Part shown: in pieces, positions 6,550 through 12,025 of the stretch
Layout of the letters: every line of letters begins with the position of its first letter
How positions within the stretch are numbered: the stretch's first letter is position 1
DNA from: SKVR01 sp964589855
GTDB taxonomy: Bacteria; Bacteroidota; Bacteroidia; Bacteroidales; UBA7960
Direction of reading: 5' to 3'
NCBI GenBank assembly: GCA_964589855.1
Contig: CAZPVB010000122.1
Span: forward strand, 1 to 12,025
DNA length: 12,025 bases
Made by a program: the position numbers and the translations under genes
Notes under the pieces: model-generated
What the model was told of the DNA's origin: nothing
Seen by the model: the letters and a program-made list of their open reading frames with translations, nothing else
The model's database searches: none

Positions 6550-6779
6550 ATGTAGTCAGGGTATAGGTTTAACTACAATATTAACAATTTTACAGCGAAT
6601 AAACAACACATTTTTCTCTTGGTTATTCAGTTTTCTTTAAAACATAAAAGAGAAAATATTGTGTTAATTCACAATTTTAACATTCAAAAAATCAGATTGT
6701 AAAATGTTAATTATAAACTTAAAATAAAAAAGGGAATAAGTTTTAATGCTTTGATTAAATGCATATTAAAATTTAAAAA
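6550..6779. other. Very AT-rich spacer between yigZ and the nucleotidase lipoprotein gene
   Basis: A 230-bp gap with no supported gene (the minus-strand frames I read out are about 15 codons or less). It carries a hairpin at 6655-6678 and a second inverted repeat, TTAACATT (6677-6684) with AATGTTAA (6703-6710), overlapping its edge. The motif ACAATTTTA occurs twice in it. A promoter for the downstream gene probably lies here, but only imperfect -7 matches (TAATATTG, TAAAATTG) are visible. Confidence 0.45.
6655..6678 (-). terminator. Possible weak terminator after yigZ
   Basis: The arms AATATTGTG and CACAATTTT pair with one mismatch around the 6-nt loop TTAATT. On the minus strand the distal arm is followed by a U-rich stretch (TATTTTCTCTTTT). 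The stem has little GC and lies about 100 nt after the yigZ stop, so termination is plausible but unproven. Confidence 0.35.
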
Positions 6780-7388
6780 TTAATTGGTCTTGATTTCAAT
6801 TTTAACATTTTTCAAAGAACTAAACAGGTCGAATATTTTGTTGGATTCTGTCTTTCTTACAGCAAAATCAATCCTGCATTGAAGAGCAAAATCATGCGAT
6901 AATTGTTCAAGATTATTTTCTTTCATTACCCTCATTACATCATTCATTTGTTCATATTCAAAATCTACCGTGAAGGTTTCTTTCACTATCTTTTCTACTA
7001 TTGTATTGCAATCAATAGCATCTGTAGCAGCTGCTTTGTATGCATTGATCAATCCCCTTACACCGAGTTTGATACCGCCAAAATACCTGATCACCACAAT
7101 GAGCACCATTGTAAGATCGTTTGACAGTATTTGTCCATAAATGGGTTTGCCGGCAGTACCAGAGGGTTCCCCATCATCGTTGATGCGATAGGCATCTCGC
7201 GTAGGTCCAAGTGCCCATGCATAGCAATGATGACGTGCATCATGGTAGTGATTTTTCAGTTCCGCCAGTTCCGCTTTAATGCTTTCTTCGCTTTTTATAG
7301 GTATTGCATGCGCAATAAATTTACTTCCTTTGTCTTTGTAAAAACCTTTACTTCTTTCTTTGATGGTGCGGTAAGTATCGTCAAACAT
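6780..7388 (-). CDS. yigZ: YigZ/IMPACT family protein (UPF0029)
   Basis: A 202-residue protein of the YigZ/IMPACT family, close to the usual length of about 200. The N-terminal domain shows the family signature: ARHHCYAWALG (51-61), then DDGEPSGTAGKPIYGQI (71-87) and VVIRYFGGIKLGVRGLINAY (98-117), which fold into a ribosomal-protein-S5-like domain. The C-terminal part (about 135-202) corresponds to the small ferredoxin-like domain of bacterial members (DUF1949-type). The biochemical role in bacteria is not settled. The eukaryotic homologue IMPACT regulates the Gcn2 pathway through a different, RWD domain that is absent here. The ATG at 7386-7388 gives the expected N-terminus (DDTYRTIKERSKGFYKDKGSKFIA). 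It follows ribD by about 100 bp on the same strand, with no terminator between them, so cotranscription is likely. Cellular location is presumably cytoplasmic. Confidence 0.92.
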   Translation of the reverse strand: MFDDTYRTIKERSKGFYKDKGSKFIAHAIPIKSEESIKAELAELKNHYHDARHHCYAWALGPTRDAYRINDDGEPSGTAGKPIYGQILSNDLTMVLIVVIRYFGGIKLGVRGLINAYKAAATDAIDCNTIVEKIVKETFTVDFEYEQMNDVMRVMKENNLEQLSHDFALQCRIDFAVRKTESNKIFDLFSSLKNVKIEIKTN

Positions 7389-7489
7389 ACAATGGTTTTT
7401 TTGATGAGAAATTTGTTAGGGTAGGTTGCTTATCGCCCTCAAATTCAAAACAATCATAATTTATAATGAAGGCTTCCGTATCTGGGCGA

Positions 7490-8548
7490 TCAATAGTTGC
7501 TATCCGGATTTTTCACCCAGTATAAAATTTCGTTTCCAATAAATATCTGTTTAAAGTCTTTGATGGGAAGGGTAGGGGCTCGCAACCCTTTCTGAAAAAA
7601 TTTACTTCCCTGGAATATTCTTGCTTCATCCCAAATGTTATGATCAATAAATGTTTTGAGTATTTTCTGTCCTCCTTCAACAATAAGCGACTGTATGCCG
7701 CTGACCCATAATTTGGTTAATAATTCATTGATGAAACCGGGATCTCTGAAATCAATTTTTATCCAATGGGTTTTATCTTGCTGATCATTTCTTTTCTGGT
7801 TAAAAACAAACGTTTTTTGTGTATTGTCGAACAGGTGCAAAGAATGTGAAAGGGTGAGGTTTTCATCAAGTACAATTCTAACGGGTTGATTTCCATGCCA
7901 GTCGCGAACATTTAGCCGGGGGTTGTCTTTCAAAGCGGTGATCGTGCCTACGATAATTGCCTGTTCTTCTGTTCTCCATTTGTGCACCAGCATGCGGAGT
8001 TTCTCTGAAGTGATCCACGTTGGCTGTGCGGGATTTCCCGGCAATCTCTCTATGTCCATGAAAGCATCTGCAGTTTGCGCCCATTTCAGAATGATGTAGG
8101 GTCTTTTTTTTTGGTGATAGGTAAAAAACCTCTTATTCAGTCTGATGGATTCATTTCTCAGGATACCTACATCTACCTTTACACCATGGTTGCGCAAACG
8201 TGCTATACCTTGTCCGGCAACTTTATCATAAGGATCTACCGTGCCGATAACTACTTCGGGTATTTGTTCTGCAATGATCAGATCGGTGCAGGGGGGTGTT
8301 TTCCCATGATGGCAGCATGGCTCGAGACTAACATACAGAGTTGATTCTCTCAGAAGGCTTTTGTCTTTTACCGATCGTATTGCATTTACCTCGGCATGGG
8401 GTTCGCCATACATCTGATGATATCCCTCACCTATGATGGTGTTGTGATGCACGATCACACAGCCAACCATAGGGTTAGGTGCCACAGATCCCAATCCGTT
8501 TTTTGCCAGTTCCAGGCATCGATGCATGTAGTTTTCATTGTCATTCAT
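7490..8548 (-). CDS. ribD: Bifunctional riboflavin biosynthesis protein RibD (deaminase/reductase)
   Basis: A 352-residue two-domain enzyme catalysing steps 2 and 3 of riboflavin synthesis: deamination of the GTP-derived diaminopyrimidine, then NADPH-dependent reduction of the ribosyl side chain. The N-terminal cytidine-deaminase-like domain has the zinc motif HAE (51-53, proton shuttle E53) and EPCCHHGKTPPC (76-87), giving ligands H51, C78 and C87. An early PNPMVGCVIV (25-34) is also typical. The C-terminal dihydrofolate-reductase-like domain begins near 150 (RPYIILKWAQTADAFMD) and includes WITSE (178-182), IIVGTITALKDNPRLNVR (198-215) and the cofactor-region LIVEGG (288-293). The ATG at 8548 is preferred. 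An in-frame TTG at 8554 would add only two residues. No other rib gene is nearby, and the roughly 50-nt leader is too short for an FMN riboswitch. Confidence 0.95.
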   Translation of the reverse strand: MNDNENYMHRCLELAKNGLGSVAPNPMVGCVIVHHNTIIGEGYHQMYGEPHAEVNAIRSVKDKSLLRESTLYVSLEPCCHHGKTPPCTDLIIAEQIPEVVIGTVDPYDKVAGQGIARLRNHGVKVDVGILRNESIRLNKRFFTYHQKKRPYIILKWAQTADAFMDIERLPGNPAQPTWITSEKLRMLVHKWRTEEQAIIVGTITALKDNPRLNVRDWHGNQPVRIVLDENLTLSHSLHLFDNTQKTFVFNQKRNDQQDKTHWIKIDFRDPGFINELLTKLWVSGIQSLIVEGGQKILKTFIDHNIWDEARIFQGSKFFQKGLRAPTLPIKDFKQIFIGNEILYWVKNPDSNY

Positions 8549-8601
8549 GATCAAATCTGTTGTTGTATTTTTGATTTTTTTCAGGCAAAACGAACAGGAG
8601 G

Positions 8602-8609
8602 CAAAATTA
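8602..8609 (-). promoter_or_regulatory. Putative -7 promoter element for ribD
   Basis: TAATTTTG on the minus strand matches the Bacteroidota -7 consensus TAnnTTTG and lies about 53 nt upstream of the ribD ATG, just downstream of the kinase terminator. No TTTG is found at 19-21 bp upstream, only T-rich sequence, so this is a half-match. Confidence 0.4.
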
Positions 8610-8627
8610 CGATTTTCCTTTCAGAAA

Positions 8628-8665
8628 AAAAGACCGGCAGATGCATTTGCTTCCGCCGGTCTTTT
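8628..8665 (-). terminator. Intrinsic terminator of the hybrid kinase gene
   Basis: Starting about 25 nt after the kinase stop, GACCGGC and GCCGGTC form a perfect 7-bp GC-rich stem, extended by A/T pairs (8628-8638 with 8655-8665) and by further pairing inside the loop. The minus-strand distal arm runs into seven T's. This is the strongest terminator in the window and separates the kinase from ribD. Confidence 0.88.
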
Positions 8666-8689
8666 ATCTGAGTATTTGGAATATTATTA

Positions 8690-11600
8690 TCAGGGCTGTG
8701 ATGCGTCTATGGATTTTCCTTTCAGATATTCTCTTTGGATATCGCGCAAGATTCTCACGATATCTCTGGAGTCGTCTTCCAGTTCTCTGCAAAGCAATTC
8801 CAGTTCATTGATTCGTGATTCCTGTTTTGAAAGATCCTTTATCCGCTCGATTTTTTCCGATACATCTGTAAACCCCATATAACTATACCCGGGTTTTATC
8901 TTATGCACCAATTGGCGCAAGGTGGCAAAATCCTGATCGTAAAGTGCTTCCAACACACCTACAACAATGCGGGGGATATCTTTCAGGAATTTTCCGATCA
9001 GATCCAGGGTGCTATCCATGTCATCATCAAAAATATCGGACAGTGCTTTTTTTATCCGCATTTTGGTTTGATCGTCCAGAACATTTTGTGTTTGTTCTTT
9101 CTTCTCTTGCTTTACCGGATCAAGGGTGTCTGAAGATTCAACAAACGCTGTTTTGTGATGTGCCAGTGTGTGTACAATCCTCTGGTATATATCTTCCTGC
9201 TCAGAAGGTTTGGTGATGAAATTATTCATTCCCGCCTCCTTAACTAACTGGCGGGTCTCACTGGTTATGTCTGCTGTGAGGGCTATAATGGGCACCTCAT
9301 GATCTAAAACATCAGATGTTTGATTTCTGATTATTTTGGTCGTTTCAATACCATTGAGTTGAGGCATGTGCATATCCATCAAAACAACATTGTATTTTTG
9401 TTTTTCGAGTTTTTCAATGGCTTCCACACCATTTTCAGCTATATCTACATCCGATTGCCATTTTTTAAGCAAACGCGACATCACAAACTGGTTCATTTTG
9501 TCATCTTCAACCAGCAGAATTCTCATTCCCTTCAGGTTCTTGATTCGGGTATCAAGTTTTTGAACATCAGGTATAAATGCTTTTTCGCTGATCTGATACT
9601 CGATTTCAAACCAAAAAGTTGATCCCATGCCTTCCAGACTTTTCAGTCCTATTTTACCTCCCTGTAATTCCACAAGTTTTTTGCAAATGGATAATCCTAA
9701 ACCCGTACCTCCGAATTTTCTTGAGGTGTTGCTATCAGCTTGTTTGAAATTCTGGAATAACTCCGATTGCTTTTCTTCAGGAATACCAATGCCGGTATCG
9801 GAAACAGAAAATCTTAATTTCACCCTGTCTTCTTCGCTTTTCAATACCCTGATATTGATGTCGATATGACCTTTGGAGGTGAATTTAACTGCATTACTGA
9901 GCAAGTTGAGCAATATCTGACGCAACCTCGAAGGGTCTCCAACCAAAACCCTGGGGGTATCAGGAAGAATGGAAACATTGAGTGCTATATTTTTTTCTTT
10001 GGTTTTGAATCCAATGGTTTTGCTGGATTCCTTCACCAGTTTGTACAGATCAAAATCGGTCTGCTCCAGTTCTACTTTTCCTGCTTCGAGTTTAGAAAAG
10101 TCCAGTACATCATTGATCACACCCAATAAATGATCAGAAGAGTATTTGATAGAGTTCAGGTTTTCCAATTGCTCTGGTGTTAGGTTCTCATCTTCAAGCA
10201 GCAGGTCTGATAAGCCAATGATAGCGTTGAGAGGGGTACGAATCTCATGACTGATATTACTTACAAAGAAACTTTTTACCCGGTTGGCTTCTTCAGCAAA
10301 ATTTTTGGCTTTTTCCAGTTCCTGCTCAGCTTTTCTGCGCTCGGTTATATCAAAAACAATAGCATATTGAAGTTTTAGTTTCTCATCATCGATTTTACTT
10401 GAGTAAACTGCTACGTCTCTGATGCTACCATCTTTTAACTGATGTTTGAAATAATTGTGGTCCCTGTTTTCCCTGAAGGCGATTTCTTTTTCTTCTTCAA
10501 TGGTTTGTTGGTCCATAACATTGATGTTGGATATATTCAGCGCTAACAGATCTTCTTTGCTGTAACCATAATAGTTCAGTGCAGATTGATTGGCATCTTT
10601 TATATCGCCCGTTTCCGGATCCAGGATGAGCATAACGGCAGAATTTCTGGCAAAAAAGTTTTTATACCTGAATTCGCTTTCTCTCAGTTTTTCTTCTGTA
10701 ACTTTTCTTTCTGTTATATCGGTATGGGTTCCCAGGATTCTGATGGGCGTGTTTTTCTTATCATATACCGCTGTAAAAGAAGCAGATACCCATTTAAAGG
10801 ATTTATCTTTACAAATAATTCGGTACTCTGTTTTGGTATTTACCTGCCGACCCGACCGTATTTCCTCCATCAGGTACTCAAATCTCTCTCTGTCGTCGGT
10901 GTGTAAAAGGGAGTTCCATTGTTCAAGTGAATTTTCTATTTCATGATCTTTGAACCCCAGCATAAGTTTCCATTGAGGAGAAAGATAGAGTTTGTTTTCA
11001 TTCAGGTTCAGGTCTGATATACCATCGTTGGTGGCCAGTACGATCAGTCCATATCTTTCTTCTGCTTCAACAACCTGGTTTTCATATGTTTTTTTCTCGG
11101 TTATATCAACAGCTGATGCAAGGATAGCAGGTTTACCATCAAATGTAATGGAGCGTGTTGAAAAATCGATCCATTTAGTCTCTTTCGTTTTGGTAATGAT
11201 CTGCAATTCTGTCCTTATATTAAGTTTGTCAGATTCGAAGTGGATCTGATCATTCTTGAGGTTTTTGAGACTTTGAGGATGAATCAGTTGCCATATCTCC
11301 ATCTTCAGCAGTTCTTCACGGCTAAATCCTGTTAGTATTTCCAGCGCTGCATTGGCAAACCTCAACTGGTAGTTCTGAAAGATCATGGTGGCAGAAGGTG
11401 AATTTTCAAGCAATGCTTTAAAGCGGTACTCACTTTTCTGGGTGAGTTTTTTTGCCCGGTTGTTTCTCCATAACATAACACCCAACAAAACCAGGCATAC
11501 CAGTAGCAGTATGATCACAAGTATAAAATTGCGGTAAGCGAATAAAGCCTCGGATTTTGCAACTGCCAGAATATTGTGTTGTAAAAGCAGTAAATGCTCA

Positions 11601-11842
11601 GATCCGGGAATAGAAAGTGAAGAGATAACAGATGCAGGTAGGGTGATTTTGTTTTTTTCGGTTGCAGTCATTACGGGCATGTCTGCCTTGGCAGTTGCAC
11701 TTGTAATCATTTGCGTCCCGTTTTTTGAGTTCTTTTGCAATTCCAGGGGAGTGGAAGTAGCACCCAGTTGAATGAGTGTTTTGAAAAGAATGATCAGAAC
11801 GAGAGAAAAGATTGTAATAAAAATGATAAAGAATCTTTTCAC
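8690..11842 (-). CDS. Membrane-bound hybrid histidine kinase (3 PAS, HisKA, HATPase, REC, HPt)
   Basis: A 1050-residue sensor protein. Transmembrane helices at about 4-24 and 106-125 enclose an 80-residue periplasmic segment without a recognised domain. Three PAS domains follow (about 138-250, 260-380, 390-503), each ending in DITE(K/R)-type linkers. The kinase core has H-box SHEIRTPLN with phosphoacceptor H532, N-box RLRQILLNLLSNAVKFT (639-655), G1 DTGIGI (682-687) and G2 GGTGLGLSI (711-719). The receiver (about 773-895) has D780/D781, phosphoacceptor D823, T856 and K878. The C-terminal HPt domain (about 925-1045) has H980 in HKIKPGYSYMG. This is a complete His-Asp-His relay with no DNA-binding output, so it probably passes phosphate to a separate response regulator, which is not in this window. 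The start is GTG (11840-11842). No in-frame ATG exists before residue 45, beyond TM1. The signal is unknown. Confidence 0.93.
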   Translation of the reverse strand: MKRFFIIFITIFSLVLIILFKTLIQLGATSTPLELQKNSKNGTQMITSATAKADMPVMTATEKNKITLPASVISSLSIPGSEHLLLLQHNILAVAKSEALFAYRNFILVIILLLVCLVLLGVMLWRNNRAKKLTQKSEYRFKALLENSPSATMIFQNYQLRFANAALEILTGFSREELLKMEIWQLIHPQSLKNLKNDQIHFESDKLNIRTELQIITKTKETKWIDFSTRSITFDGKPAILASAVDITEKKTYENQVVEAEERYGLIVLATNDGISDLNLNENKLYLSPQWKLMLGFKDHEIENSLEQWNSLLHTDDRERFEYLMEEIRSGRQVNTKTEYRIICKDKSFKWVSASFTAVYDKKNTPIRILGTHTDITERKVTEEKLRESEFRYKNFFARNSAVMLILDPETGDIKDANQSALNYYGYSKEDLLALNISNINVMDQQTIEEEKEIAFRENRDHNYFKHQLKDGSIRDVAVYSSKIDDEKLKLQYAIVFDITERRKAEQELEKAKNFAEEANRVKSFFVSNISHEIRTPLNAIIGLSDLLLEDENLTPEQLENLNSIKYSSDHLLGVINDVLDFSKLEAGKVELEQTDFDLYKLVKESSKTIGFKTKEKNIALNVSILPDTPRVLVGDPSRLRQILLNLLSNAVKFTSKGHIDINIRVLKSEEDRVKLRFSVSDTGIGIPEEKQSELFQNFKQADSNTSRKFGGTGLGLSICKKLVELQGGKIGLKSLEGMGSTFWFEIEYQISEKAFIPDVQKLDTRIKNLKGMRILLVEDDKMNQFVMSRLLKKWQSDVDIAENGVEAIEKLEKQKYNVVLMDMHMPQLNGIETTKIIRNQTSDVLDHEVPIIALTADITSETRQLVKEAGMNNFITKPSEQEDIYQRIVHTLAHHKTAFVESSDTLDPVKQEKKEQTQNVLDDQTKMRIKKALSDIFDDDMDSTLDLIGKFLKDIPRIVVGVLEALYDQDFATLRQLVHKIKPGYSYMGFTDVSEKIERIKDLSKQESRINELELLCRELEDDSRDIVRILRDIQREYLKGKSIDASQP

Positions 11843-11858
11843 AGAATTAGATTTATTT

Positions 11859-11893
11859 ACTCCATTAATAACAGTAAAACTTATTAGTGGAGT
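11859..11893 (-). repeat. 13-bp inverted repeat in the kinase leader
   Basis: The arms ACTCCATTAATAA (11859-11871) and TTATTAGTGGAGT (11881-11893) pair at 12 of 13 positions around a 9-nt loop. The element lies between the putative -7 box and the kinase GTG, 17 nt before the start codon. It could be an mRNA hairpin limiting translation or a dimeric operator. No U-run follows it, so termination is unlikely. Confidence 0.6.
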
Positions 11894-11927
11894 GTGTGTT
11901 GTCGGATTATTGTTTTACTAAACAGTG

Positions 11928-11935
11928 CAAATATA
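11928..11935 (-). promoter_or_regulatory. Putative -7 promoter element for the hybrid kinase
   Basis: TATATTTG on the minus strand matches TAnnTTTG exactly, about 86 nt upstream of the GTG start. The expected -33 TTTG at 19-21 bp is absent (TCTC/TTCT), so support is partial. If used, the transcript would carry the inverted repeat at 11859-11893 in its leader. Confidence 0.4.
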
Positions 11936-12025
11936 ATAAATAAAATTGATTTCAGAGAAGAAAATACGCCTTATGTAGTATTATTTTGCTATTTAAGCAA
12001 GCAAAAATTCTTTTTCACCTGACTT

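Noticed and set aside
7432..7490. ATCGCCC / GGGCGAT complementary pair flanking the ribD-yigZ gap
   Set aside because: Only 7 bp separated by 45 nt, no U-run, and one arm lies at the end of the ribD coding region; likely chance.
8549..8623. Possible FMN riboswitch before ribD
   Set aside because: The leader between the kinase terminator and the ribD start is under 80 nt, AT-rich and lacks the conserved multi-stem FMN aptamer sequences.
9052..9060. TTATCCGCA, a DnaA-box-like 9-mer inside the kinase gene
   Set aside because: A single one-mismatch site in coding sequence, far from dnaA and not clustered; expected by chance over 12 kb.
10590..10946. 118-codon plus-strand frame inside the histidine kinase gene
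   Set aside because: Antisense to conserved PAS-domain coding sequence; Ser/Leu-rich translation without motifs.
1..12025. A novel defence, mobile or biosynthetic system spanning the window
   Set aside because: All nine genes belong to recognisable, mainly housekeeping families; no transposase, integrase, toxin-antitoxin, CRISPR, att-like direct repeat or compositional break was seen by eye.

Overview
The window looks like an ordinary stretch of chromosome from a Bacteroidota bacterium. The evidence is the AT-rich, weakly SD-like spacers, a near-perfect Bacteroidota-type promoter (TTTG-N19-TAnnTTTG) in front of dnaA, the split of a 5'-nucleotidase into two proteins, and the neighbourhood of dnaA, a low-molecular-weight protein tyrosine phosphatase and an RsmI-like methylase. 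The order or family is not resolved. A twin-arginine signal on one gene argues for a lineage that has the Tat system. All nine supported genes lie on the minus strand, so the biological order runs from high to low coordinates. I see no tRNA, rRNA, CRISPR array, insertion sequence, phage gene or defence module.

Reading 5' to 3' along the minus strand: (1) 11842-8690 is a membrane-bound hybrid histidine kinase (three PAS domains, HisKA/HATPase, receiver, HPt) with a long inverted repeat in front and a strong intrinsic terminator behind. (2) 8548-7490 is ribD (riboflavin synthesis), followed after about 100 bp by the YigZ/IMPACT-family gene (7388-6780). (3) 6549-5773 and 5546-4581 encode the C-terminal (substrate-binding) and N-terminal (metallophosphatase) halves of a 5'-nucleotidase. 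The first has a lipoprotein signal and the second a Tat signal. The gap between them carries a perfect 12-bp inverted repeat. (4) 4442-2997 is dnaA, with its own promoter and terminator, so it is probably monocistronic. (5) 2844-2362 (low-Mr tyrosine phosphatase) overlaps 2375-1416 (PLP-dependent serine/threonine dehydratase or racemase family). After a 209-bp gap comes 1206-439 (tetrapyrrole-methylase-fold SAM methyltransferase). That gap holds a possible 40-codon ORF whose stop overlaps the methyltransferase start.

The genes are mostly housekeeping: replication initiation, flavin synthesis, nucleotide salvage, amino-acid metabolism and probable rRNA modification, plus one sensory kinase. 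They do not form one pathway. The terminators and promoter divide them into at least three or four transcription units. The points most worth a second look are the two-route export of the split nucleotidase, the inverted repeats, the altered P-loop of DnaA, the homopolymer cluster at the dnaA promoter, and the small coupled ORF. None amounts to a convincing new system. Positions 1-438 (downstream of the methyltransferase) hold no gene I can support.
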